NCBI GenBank assembly: GCA_009193035.1
Contig: SWDT01000028.1
Span: 233,784-297,783 of the forward strand
DNA length: 64,000 bases
Origin: Halicephalobus mephisto
Taxonomy: Eukaryota; Nematoda; Chromadorea; Rhabditida; Panagrolaimidae
Direction of reading: 5' to 3'
Translations under genes and position numbers: made by a program
In this document: positions 36,007 to 47,000 of the stretch, one piece after another
Position numbering within the stretch: the stretch's first letter is position 1
How the letters are laid out: every line of letters starts with the position of its first letter
The notes under the pieces: model-generated
What the model was told of the DNA's origin: nothing
Database searches by the model: none
The model's input: the letters and a program-made list of their open reading frames with translations, nothing else

Positions 36007-37126
36007 TCTAAAACGACAATTATTAAAAGGTAAAAATCAATAATTCATGTAGAACATGTCTAAGGCTGTGGTTTCACGGACACTGTAGGAGCGCACACGT
36101 ACGCAATAACCTTCAATCATGGCTCAAATATCAATACTAAATATATTTCTTGATTGAAATTGATTATGTTGGGATAAGACACAATCAGGAGTAGACGGTA
36201 GGAATTACAATTATATTACAAATGACAAAATCGCGGTTATATTTAGTTTCAAAACAAGCTCGACGATTTCTGAACGAAATACAATTTGCAATAAAGGATA
36301 TTCAGAGAATAGATATATAACAATTGAACACGGAATTACAAAATTCCAATTTCCGAATAAAAATCGATTTTTTCAAAAAAAATACGGTCGGAAATAGAAA
36401 TTTAAATTAAACGTGGTAATTACACTAGAATTACGAAATCTTAATTTTCGGTCTTGTTTTCAAATAAAAATCGATTTTCTAAAAACAAGGCCGGAGTAAG
36501 AGGTGCTCAGGAAATAAACATATACTAATTCTTCCGAAAATCACGAAATTTCTATTTCTATTTTGTATTAAAAGTCGATAATTTCCTCGACAAAACAGAA
36601 CCAAGGTTAGGAATACTCAGGAAATAGACTAATGGTGCTTACATTAATAATTACGAAATCCTACTTTTTGTCATGTTTATCTGCCAAGATCGATAATTTT
36701 ACAAAACGCGACTCCAGATAAGGGAACACATAAAGTGACAATGATTACACAGAGGGTTACGAAATCCTGGTTTCCATCAACTTTGAAGCTTTAAGGTCGG
36801 GAAAAACCGGCAAACAACAACGGCACAGCGCTTTTTAAAAATTACAAAATCACACCAGATTTTCCGTTTGTTTTTATGTTGTATTGTGCAATTTACCTTT
36901 ACAAAACAAAATATAATATAAAATAATAAAAGTAAATTAAATCGAACCTGCAAAACACGAGAACGGAGAGAACAGACAAGAATCGACAGAAATAAGAGCG
37001 AAATGGCAAACGAGCGACCAACATCCATTCCGACTCGCATGGTTTTCGGCTCGGGACCAAGCACGCGACGCAGTTGTATTCCGCAACCAAGGTTATCCTC
37101 GGAGATCCGCTGTCCTTCTTTTCCTG
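36007..37126. other. Divergent promoter region between UBR5 and TDRD3-like gene
   Basis: The two start codons are 1.1 kb apart and face away from each other. From about 36340 to 36760 there are three to four diverged units of about 115 bp with TTACGAAAT, AAATCGAT and CTCAGGAAATA blocks. The last 150 bp before the TDRD3-like start is GC-richer and may hold the core promoter. No TATA box was recognised. Confidence 0.45.
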
Positions 37127-38480
37127 ATGGACGACCTGAAATCAGAGGGTTTCTACGTCGATGAATACAAGCTCCAAGAGGCGCTAGGAGACGAATATCA
37201 AGGAAAAGCCAAAAATGAACTGGTTAAACTTCTCTTAGACGTAGGTTTCATATATGAACTTGTCCCTAATCCTTTAATTTCCAGTTGGATATCAAGGACT
37301 ACGGAGAAGCAATTTTGGCGGATAAGATTTCCTCGGGAAAATCCCTCAAAGGTCCATTGGTTGTCCAATTAGCCAAATGGCAGAATGTGAGTTATCCGAA
37401 AATTTCTGACCACACGGACAACAACGGTGTTTGTTGCTGTAACCTGAGTGACGGATCGAAGACAATGAAGGCCATGTCCACTGAATCTATTTCGAAATTG
37501 GACGGAAATACTCCATACGGAACGAAAATTTTACTTTTTGGAGAAGTTTCGGTCGAAAACGGAATCCTGCAGCTGTCGAACAAGAACACCAAGGTCCTCG
37601 GAGGAAGAGTCGAGAAGCAGGTGGAGAAATGGAAGGCAGAGAAACTCGGAAACAAGGAAAACAGGAACTCAGCGGCGAATGCTGCCCCGAGGTGGGTTCC
37701 GTTTGAGAAGAGGAATTTCGTCCCCAGAAGTCGAGGGGATGACGGCTTCAAGTCCATCCAGACGAACGGAGACCAAAAGCAGAGTAGTACTGAGAATTCA
37801 GAATTCGATTCAAACAGAAAAGCGGAAATTGAAAACTTGAAAGAAATGAAACAAACGATGAATCTGCCTCAGGTTCAGTTGAAGAAAGACCTACTTCCAG
37901 AGAAAAACCCAGAATCCAGGAAACACGACCGACCGGAGGCAGGAGGCAATTTCGGTCAGAAAAAGAATGAAAGTCACGGAAGAGGACGAGGTGAAATTTG
38001 AATTTCTCAGAATCTGAATAAAGTTTGTTTTCAGGGACCGGCAACCGTGGTGGTCAACGAGGAAGAGGAAATTTCACCAGAGGTACGGTAAACAACAATG
38101 TTGATTTATTTAGTTTTTCTTCAGATAACGACGATGCTCAATACGCTCCACCCAAGGCCACGTTCTCTCTCTTTGATGCTGTGGTTTCTTCGGGCATGCC
38201 TCCTGGACTAGAGTCAAGGTTCTCCGAAGTAAGTATTAGCAATCGTGAAGAACAAAGGCCCCGTCAAGACAACAGAGGTCGAGGCAGAGGAGGCCATTCC
38301 CGTCCATATTCCAGTGGTCATCGGAATTTCAATCCTCGTCAAAACCCCAATCCTCATCCGAATCCTAACTCTCATCAGAATCCCAATCCTCATCAGAATC
38401 CCAATCTTCATCAGAATCCCGGAGGACCAAGGACGTTTTACTCCAGAGGAAGGGGTCGAGGGTCTCGAGGAGGAAGTTAA
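37127..38480 (+). CDS. TDRD3-like OB-fold / RGG protein
   Basis: Exons 37127-37240, 37285-37990 and 38035-38480 give about 421 residues. Residues 1-170 match the N-terminal TDRD3/RMI1-type region: a helical DUF1767-like start (LKSEGFYVDE), then an OB-fold with DIKDYGEAILAD, KGPLVVQLAKWQNV, GTKILLFGEV and the KVLGGRVE signature. The rest is Lys/Glu/Asn-rich, followed by Arg-Gly boxes and an Asn-Pro-His repeat. Vertebrate TDRD3 also has UBA and Tudor domains, and neither is recognisable here. The protein probably binds topoisomerase 3-beta and RNA as TDRD3 does. A 42-nt in-frame segment at 38083-38124 has GTACGG...TTCTTCAG borders and may be an optional intron. Confidence 0.8.
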
Positions 38481-38767
38481 TTTACGGGTAATTTATTGAA
38501 AGACGTAATAAATTCAACTTTTGATTTTCTTCCAAAGTTGTAAAAATATAAATTTCGTAACCAGAAATTCCCAAAAACTACTTAATTTCTTTTATTTTTT
38601 GTCTTTGTTGAAATTTGGGCCTGTCGATATTTCCATGGAGATTTTTTGACTTGATTTTCTGAATTTTGATGAGACAATATTGTTTTTTCGAGGATAAGAA
38701 TCCTTGAAAGTAAAAATTTGCTTGTTTTCGTTTTGACTAAAACATTTTTGTAAATTTCGAAATAGTG

Positions 38768-38886
38768 ATGTATCTGGATCTAAAAGGCGGATCCAGAATC
38801 CCGTCGATCTCGAGTCGACTTGACTACCTGGGAGAAGAACACTCGAGGAACAGCTATTTCGACGACCAAAGACATGTTGCATTTCT
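38768..38886 (+). CDS. Candidate isolated first coding exon
   Basis: An ATG at 38768 opens 39 codons plus two bases before a consensus CT|GTAAGT donor. Codons look protein-like and the patch is GC-rich compared with its neighbours. It could be an alternative first exon of the slo-2 gene starting at 44071 or of an unrecognised gene. No in-frame partner exon was identified. Confidence 0.35.
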
Positions 38887-38889
38887 GTA

Positions 38890-39780
38890 AGTTTCGGGTA
38901 CTGTATTTCGTGAAAAATTAAATTTTACAAAAAGTAAAATAAAGTTTAGTAAAAATTAATTTTTATAAAAAGTAAAATTTAATAAAAAATAAAATTTAGT
39001 GAAAATTAATTTTTATAAAAAATGAAGAATATAGAATTTAATAGAAAATTGAATTTTGTGGAAAATAAAGTTTAATAAAAAATTTGATCCTTTCAAAAAT
39101 AAAATTTAACAAAAAATCATTTCCACTCAAGATCAAAAATCTTCATTATCTGGTCTCGAATGAAAATTCATACTTTTTTATCTTTTAAATTTGAATTTAC
39201 AATTAATTTAAAATGGTTAAAATTAAAACAACTTTTTTTAATAATTAAAATAGAAATTAACTTTTAATTTCTAAATTAAAGTTTATTTTCAAAAATAATT
39301 AAAATTAATTTTTTTTAAATTTAAAATTAATTTTTTTTAGATTTAAAATTAAAGTTTACTTTTAAAAATAATTAAAATTGATTTTTTTATATTTAAAATT
39401 AAAATTTATTTTTTTAGATTTAAAATTAAAGTTTACTTTTAAAAGTAATTAAAATTGATTTTTTTAATTCCAAAAGTGCATAGGCTCATTAATTGGCTTT
39501 CTTTTATCCGTGAACGTTGACTGAATTTTCAAATTGACAAGCTTCCGGAACTATACCAAATATAAATCCGTCAAAAAACACCCAAAATGGACAATTTTGT
39601 TTTCCAAATTCCGGTCATTTTTCTTCTGTCAAGTTGTATCTAAAGAAAGAACGGCCAATTGCCATTTCTGGATATAGGGTTTCTCGGCTTGGCCGCTTTA
39701 AACTTTTTTGTCTCATCCTTGATGTCGAAGAAAACGCAAAAAACGGCAGTTTTCTGGATTAGCTCGGTCTTCGTCGGCCG
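38890..39780. other. AT-rich low-complexity stretch
   Basis: Repeated TTTAAAATTAAA-type sequence. No gene seen. Confidence 0.4.
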
Positions 39781-39788
39781 TTTTTGGG

Positions 39789-39976
39789 ATGACTGACTCT
39801 AATTTTAATTCTAAATCGTATTCTTTGGGAAACGAACTCAAAATAGGAGACAATGACGACTTCAAATGGAGTACTGTAAGCTACATCGACGCCGAGAGGA
39901 GTGACGGCCTCATCACTCCCCTCGCGAAGTCCGTTTCATCTTTATTCAGGAAAAATAGTGATGAATTCAAGAAAAA
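39789..39976 (+). CDS. Candidate first coding exon, possibly slo-2 isoform
   Basis: An ATG at 39789 begins a 62-codon frame with balanced composition (Asp/Ser/Lys, ending in a basic FKKK) before an AA|GTTGGT donor. It is GC-richer than its surroundings. It lies 4 kb upstream of slo-2 on the same strand, so an alternative N-terminus is an inference. Joining to the exon at 44900 keeps frame, because both this exon and the 44071 exon end after two bases of a codon. Confidence 0.35.
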
Positions 39977-40439
39977 GTTGGTTTTTTATAAAAATCAATC
40001 AAAAATTTAAAAAAATTTAAATTTAAAATATTAAAGTTTTTTTTATAAAAATCAATCAAAAATTAAAAAAATTTAAATTTAAAATATTAAAGTTTTTTTT
40101 ATAAAAATCAATCAAAAATTAAAAAAAATTTAAATTTAAAATAATAAAGTTTTTTTTATAAAAATCAATCAAAAATTTAAAAAAAATTAAATTTAAAATA
40201 TTAAAGTTTTTTTATAAAAATCAATGAAGAAAGTTATTTTTTTAAAATAAAAACAATTTTAAAAATATTAAAAAAGTTATTTTTTAAATAAAATTTAATT
40301 TAAAAAAAATTTTTTAAAAACGAATATTTTAAAAATTAATTTTCCGATTTAAACCTATACTATCCTCCATACGGTACTTATGATACTTTTAAAAATTCTA
40401 AAATTCTGGAAAATAATTTTTTTATAAAATTAAAAAATT

Positions 40440-40690
40440 TGATGCTGTAAAAGTTCTGAAATATATTGTTAGTTTTATTATTAACCTTATATAATACCGT
40501 ATCTGAGGATTTTAGGAAAAAATTTGGTACTGTAAAACTTTTGAAATATATTGTTATTTTTATTGTTAACCTTATATAATACCGTACCTGAGGATTTTAT
40601 AAAAAAATTTAATACTGTAAAAGTTCTGAAATATATTGTTAGTTCTATTATAAACCTTATATAATACCGTATCTGAGGATTTTAGAAAGA
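40440..40690. repeat. Three-copy tandem repeat with ACCTTATATAATACCGTA
   Basis: Units of about 85 bp, each with TGAAATATATTGTTA, CCTTATATAATACCGTA and CTGAGGATTTTA. Confidence 0.8.
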
Positions 40691-40699
40691 ACAATCTTC

Positions 40700-43030
40700 T
40701 CTGTGCCATTGTTTGGCTAGAATTTTTGGAACTTTCTTCATTTTTTGGAATTAAATAAGGATTTGGAATCAATACCTGAAAGTAAGGATTTTAAATTTCC
40801 GAAATTTTTCACATTGAGACAATTTTGAAAAAAATTATTTCTTTGAAATTTATAAAATTGAAAATTTCCAGAATTAAATAAATAATTAATAAAATTAAAA
40901 ACTTTAAAATTTTTATATTAGGACAATTTTGTAAAAAATTATTTCTTTGAGATTTATAAAATTAAAAATTTTCATGTCAGGACAATTTTGAAAAAAATTA
41001 TTTTTTTTAAATTTATAAAATTAGAATTTTATCAAATCTTCAAAAATCTAAAAACATTTTAAAATTTTCGAAAATTCATAAAATTCATTAAAAATTTAGT
41101 ATAAATCCTTGAAATCAATAATGAAACCTAATATTCTGAAACTTCCCTTCGAGACAATTTCGTAATAATTTTATTTTCTTTTTAAATAATTTCAATTTTT
41201 TAAAATAATTTCGATTTTTTAAAAAATAATTTTTACTTTTTTTTAAAAATAATTTTTATTGTTTAAAACATTTTTTATTTTTTTAAAGTAATTTCGGTTT
41301 TTTTAAAGTAACTTTTATTCTTTTTTTAAAATAATTTTAATTTTTACTTTTTTTTAAATAATTTTTTTTAACAATTTTTATTTATCCGAAACCTAGAGAG
41401 TTCAAAGAACGTTCTCAAATGCAATTTGTAGCAGATGTCAGTCCATCAGTTGTCCTCCGGGGCATGTTGCCTCCGGGCCTGTGCCATACATAGGGTCTTC
41501 TTTGTTACTAAAAATGAAACCAAAAATATAAAATTTCATCAACTAAAAAAAAATAAAAATCATAAATTTTCAAAATTCAGGGAAATTCAAAAATTTTCAA
41601 AAATGTTTGAATTTTTCTGAAAAAAATAATTCAAAGTAGTCAATATTGCGGGCAAGTTGCACTGCCTCAGGCGTTTTATGGATTGGGAAATAGTTCGTTG
41701 TGGTTCCCACCTTAGAAAAATTATTTTTATTTAATTTAAAAAAAATCATTATGATTAATAATACTCAAATACCGTCCGAAAAATACTGTCCTTCACTATA
41801 TATGAAGCACAGGTTTGTTTTTAAAAAAAAATGAAAATAATTATATTATAAAAAAATCATTAAAAAAGTCAAAAATAATTTTATTATAAAAAATTATAAA
41901 AAAATAAAAATAATTTTATTATAAAAAAATTATTAAAAAAGTCAAAAATAATTGTATTGTAAAAAATTATTGAAAAAGTCAAAAATAATTTTATTATAAA
42001 AAATTATAAAAAAAATAAAAATAATTTTATTGTAAAAAATTATTTAAAAAGTCAAAAATAATTTTATTGTAAAAAATTATTAAAAAATGAAAATAATTTT
42101 AATGCAGATTTTAGAAGTTTTTATTCGAGACTGAAAATTCTGAAATTTAATAGTTGTGTAATTTTATAATTTTATAAATTAAATTAATAAAAAATTACTT
42201 ATTAAAAATTTAAAAAATAACCTTGACGTGAAATTAGGAAGTTTTTATTTGAAATTAAAAATTCAAAAATTTAATATTTTATAATTTTATAATTTTTTAA
42301 TTACATTAATAAAAAATTATTCATAAAAAATTTCAGAAATAGTACTGGTATTTTTAGAAGTTTGCATTTGGGACCAAAAACTATAAAATTTAATGTTTAT
42401 GTGGTTCTACAAATTTTAAATTACATTATTATAAAAAATAAACTTTTTTATTTAAAAAATCCAAAAAATTATCTCGACACGAATTGTGAAATTTTTCAAA
42501 AAAGACCAAAAAATAAAAAATTTTAAAGTAAACGATTATAAAAAATAATTTCTAAATTAAATTATTGTAAAAAATAAATTTTTTATTTAAAAAATCCAAA
42601 AAATTATCTCAACACGAATTGTGAAATTTTTCAAAAAAGACCAAAAATTTAACTTTTACATAATTTAATAAAAAAAATAAAAGTAAATTTTTCAAAAAAG
42701 ATAAAAAAATAAAAAATTTTAGATTGAATTATTATAAAAAATAATTTCTAAATTACATTATTATAAAAAATAAACTTTTTTATCTAAAAAAATCCAAAAA
42801 ATTATCTCGACACGAATTATAAAATTTTTCAAAAAAAACCAAAAAATAAAAAATTTTAAATTAAATGATTATAAAAAATAATTTTTTTAAATCCAAAAAT
42901 TTAAAAAAAGTTGTTCAAAAATATTCAGAAAAATTTTAAATTAAATTAAAAAAAATTAAATTGTAAGTTTTTACTTTTTTTAATATTTGATGGAGTGGAT
43001 GATAAAATTCTGAAATTTCATGGGAACTTT
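40700..43030. other. AT-rich region with GC-rich islands
   Basis: Mostly AT low-complexity sequence with tandem units (ATAATTTTATTATAAAAAATTATxAAAAAGTCAAAA at 41840-42090, and about 115-bp units with ATCTCGACACGAATT at 42460-42840). Islands of normal composition lie at about 40700-40790, 41395-41510, 41640-41715 and 41750-41812. Each has short open frames, but none joins to a neighbour convincingly. Confidence 0.4.
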
Positions 43031-43035
43031 CTTTC

Positions 43036-43136
43036 ATTAGGAAGCCATTATTCCTAACCCTGAGCAGCCACTCGGGCATGCCCTGAGGCTATAACTCAGC
43101 TGCCGCTAATGAGTCCTCTCTGGCTGACTTCCCAGT
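43036..43136 (+). other. GC-rich island with nested inverted repeats (possible structured RNA)
   Basis: In a sea of A/T, about 100 bp with strong self-complementarity. GGAAG (43040-43044) can pair with CTTCC (43128-43132), CTGAG (43060-43064) with CTCAG (43095-43099), AGCC (43066-43069) with GGCT (43087-43090), and GGGCATGCCC (43074-43083) is palindromic. The polarity cannot be decided. It may be a non-coding RNA or an exon remnant. Confidence 0.3.
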
Positions 43137-43144
43137 TTAGTATT

Positions 43145-44070
43145 TATAAAAAAGTAGAATATTCGACCAGTTGTTACTTTTAAAAATTAAAAATTAAAAA
43201 TTTTCCAAATTTATTTTTTTTTGAAAATTTTAAACTTTTTTAAATTCTTCATTAAAAATCGAAAAATTTTGAAATAATATTTTTTATTTTTTTATTGAAT
43301 TTTGGAAGTTTTTAAAAATATTAAAAAACTTTAATTTGACAAATACGAAAGTTTTAAATTTTTGTAGTTTTGTAAAAAGTTCCCAATGATTCCGAAATAC
43401 AGTGGAAACTTCTGAAGGCATTTCAAAATTTAGTAAAAATTTTCGAATTTTTTAGAATGTAGTAGAAATTTTTAAATTTTTGTAGCATTTTTTAAATAAT
43501 CTTAAAATTTAATGAAAATTCTTGAATCTTTCCAGAATCTGGTAGAAATTTCTGAAATTTTGCAGAATTTTCTAAATCATTTCAAAATTTTTGAATTTTT
43601 TTAGAATCTGGTAGAAATTTTAAAAATTTTGTAGCATTTTTTAAATTATCTTAGAATTTGATGAAGATTTTTGAATCTTTCCAAAATTCGGTATAACTTA
43701 TTAGATCTTTGTATAATTTAATGAAAATTCTTGAATTTTTCCAGATTCTAATAGAAATTTTTGAAATTTTGTAGCATTTTCTAAATTATCTTAGAATTTG
43801 ATGAAGATTTTTGAATTTTTCCAGAATCTAATAGAACTTATTAAATCTTTCTAGAATTTAACGAAGACTTCTAAATCTTTCCAGAATTTCTTAAAATCTC
43901 CTTAAATCCTTCGAAATCCAATAAAATCTTTGAAAATAAACATCTAAAATCCCAGGTTTCGAACCTTTGAAAGTAAAAATTCGTGTCGAGACAATTTCGA
44001 AATGATTTTTATTTTTTACTTTTAGGGTAGTAACATTTTATAAAATTGTTGTTTTTTGCGAAAATATAAG
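43145..44070. other. AT-rich stretch upstream of slo-2
   Basis: Diverged repeats of GAATTTTTCCAGAATCTGGTAGAAATTT-like units (43430-43900). No gene seen. Confidence 0.4.
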
Positions 44071-47000
44071 ATGAAAGAAATCAAAATCAAAATCACAGAT
44101 GAGGAAACAAAGAAGTCCATAGAACGGCTAAATTCCGGACTTTCATCGAGAAAAACCGAAACTGAAGCTACCGTAATTCCGGAAGCCAATATTCCAATCG
44201 AAGAAATGTAAATTAAAATTTATAAAAAATTTAATAAAAATTATATTTTAAAAAATTCAAAAATTAAATTTAAAAATATTTTTTATTAAATTATAGTTAA
44301 ACAAAATTACGAAATAATTACGTTCAATTTGGAGATGTCTGAAAAAAAATTAAACATTGAAAAAATTTTAAAATCAAAGTTGCAAGTAATATTTTTGATT
44401 ATAAAAAAACTTATTAAAAAAATGCTTTTGAAAATTAAAATTTTTTGTGTTTTCACGTTTGTAGAAGTATACTGTATCTGTTGAGATTTTCATATATGAA
44501 GTTGTTAGATACAGTAATAATATTTGGAAAAATTATTTATTTTTAGAAATCTTCTTGATAAAAATATATCATACTGTATCTGTTGAGATTTTCATATATG
44601 AAGTCGTTAGATACAATAATAATATTTAAAAAATTATCTCACTTTTGAAATCTTCTTGATGAAAATATATCATACTGTATCTGTTGAGATTTTCATATAT
44701 GAAGTTGTTAGATACAGTAATAATATTTAAAAAATTGTTTTACTTTTTTGAGAATATTGAATCATACTGTATCTATCAATACTTTACTTACGGTATCATC
44801 TTCTACTTTAAATGACTAACAAATCTCAAAAATGATTTTTAAGTAAATTCCTTATTGAATGCAAATTTTTGGAAATCTTTAGTTTTTTATTTTTTTCAGG
44901 GCTCGGATGCAGTACGGGTCGGATACGGGGGTCAAGAGCCACCTCCAACAGTACTTCCTGGAGAACACTAAGTCCAGTCTCCGGATCCGCTTGTTCAATT
45001 TCGTCATTAAAATCCTTGCTTGTGTACTGTATTGTGTAAGAGTAGTCCAAGACAGTACGGAAGAACCTGTGGATTTTGACAAAGAAGTAGAAAATTCGCC
45101 TTTGGGTAGATAGTGAGTTTTGTTTTTTTTTTATTTTTAAAAAATTTAAATTTTTTCAGTCATCCGATTGTCTACGTTCAAACAAGTGATGTACTGTGGA
45201 CAATTCAGGTTGTTGTTGCAGTTATTTCCATTTTGGAAACTATTCTGATTTTTTATTTGACTTACAAAGGAAGTTTGGTAAAGTCATTCTTCAATAGACA
45301 TTTTTTAATCGAAAGCTTGACTAGCTTCCCGCTTGTTTTGTCGGTAAGTTTATGTTTTTTAGATACAAGAAATGGTTTTAATATATGAGAGTTCAATATT
45401 GATATATGAATGTTTAATTTCGATATATGAGAAATCATTTCCTTTAGTAATTGAAAAACATGTTTATTAGATACAAGAAATGGTTTTAATATATGAGAGT
45501 TCTATATTGATATATGAATGTTTAATTCCGATACATGAAAAATCACTTTTCTCTCTTTTTATATGTCAATTGCAGGTCTTCTTTCCTTCCATGAGACACT
45601 ATTACATCCCGATATTTCTAAACTGTTGGCTAGCCCATTCGATTCTGGAAGACATGCTTCACGACCTCTACAGATCCCATTTTACGAAAGTCGCGGCGAA
45701 CAGAGAAATCTACGTCCTCATCCTGACTCTGATGTGTCTGAGCTTCACCGGAGCCTGTGGAATCGAGCATCTCCAGAGGGCAGGAATCAGAAAAATGGAT
45801 TTGTTCACCAGTTTCTATTTCGTCATGGTGACTTTCTCCACTGTCGGTTACGGCGATCTTTATCCAGATTGGTGGATGTCCAGAATGTATGTAATTATCC
45901 TCATCTGCGTTGCTTTCACCATTTTGCCTTCCAAGGTGGGTTTTCATGTATAAATTGTTTTTTACAGCAGCCTTAAGGGTTTATATATGGGTTTTAATTT
46001 TTATTCAATGCGCATGTATAGATGTTTCTTTTTACCAACTTGTCATATATGAATTATATATTTCACCATCTTAAACCCAAAGTTCATATATAAATTTTTG
46101 TTTTTATTGAACATTCATATATGAAATCTTCTTTTTACCAACTTGTCATATATGAATTATATATTTCACCATCTTAAACCCAAAGTTCATATATGAAATC
46201 TCCGTTTTATTGAACTTTTACATACTAAATTTATAATTTGGTCCTATTTACGGTGGTATCTATCCCTTCAACTCTATTATTGGCTACGACATCTTTGTAG
46301 AAATATACACTTTTCTTCGGAGTTCTAGTTCTTTTCGGATCGTCGAAGTCCACTCTGTAAAGTCCGAATCTTTCGTCATATCCCTTTGTCCACTCAAAGT
46401 TGTCCATCAAGCTCCAGGCAGTGTATCCGATGACGTTGATTTTGTCTTCTTTGATGGCTCTGGAGAGAGAAATCAAATGTTGTCTGAGATATTCTATTCT
46501 TTCGTAATCTTCGAGTTCTGATTTTTGATTTTTGTCGTCACTCATCCCATTCTCGGTGATCATGATGGGGATATTACCGTAATCCTTCTGGAATTGGATT
46601 AGAGATGTCCGAAGACCAGAAGGGTGGTTGAACATCAATTCAGTGAATTTCGCATGGGTATCGATTAATCTGACATTATCCTGAAAATGGAAAAGATAGT
46701 GATTAATTTCATAAGAATTAGTCACTATTTTTGTTTTCCATTGAAGCTGTCAAAATTACTATCCAAAAACAGCTCCAATAAAAAATGGATAGTGATTAAA
46801 AATAGACACTATCCTTGATATTCATTAGAGCTGTCAAAATCACTATCTAAAACAGCTCCAATAAAAAATGGATAGTGATTAAAAATAGACACTATCCTTG
46901 ATATTCATTAGAGCTGTCAAAATCACTATCTAAAACAGCTCCAATAAAAAATGGATAGTGATTAAAAATAGACACTATCCTTGATATTCATTGGAGTTGT

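Noticed and set aside
36777..37090. Hydrophobic minus-strand frames between UBR5 and the TDRD3-like gene
   Set aside because: They lie in the divergent promoter region, have no splice link to UBR5 exon 1, and show no recognisable motif.
40572..40772. 66-codon minus-strand frame
   Set aside because: Its C-terminal half runs through the tandem repeat at 40440-40690. The first 30 codons after a TTTCAG acceptor look better but have no donor or partner exon.
43100..43130. Hammerhead-ribozyme-like CTAATGAGTCC
   Set aside because: The conserved GAAA core and the matching stem II are absent.
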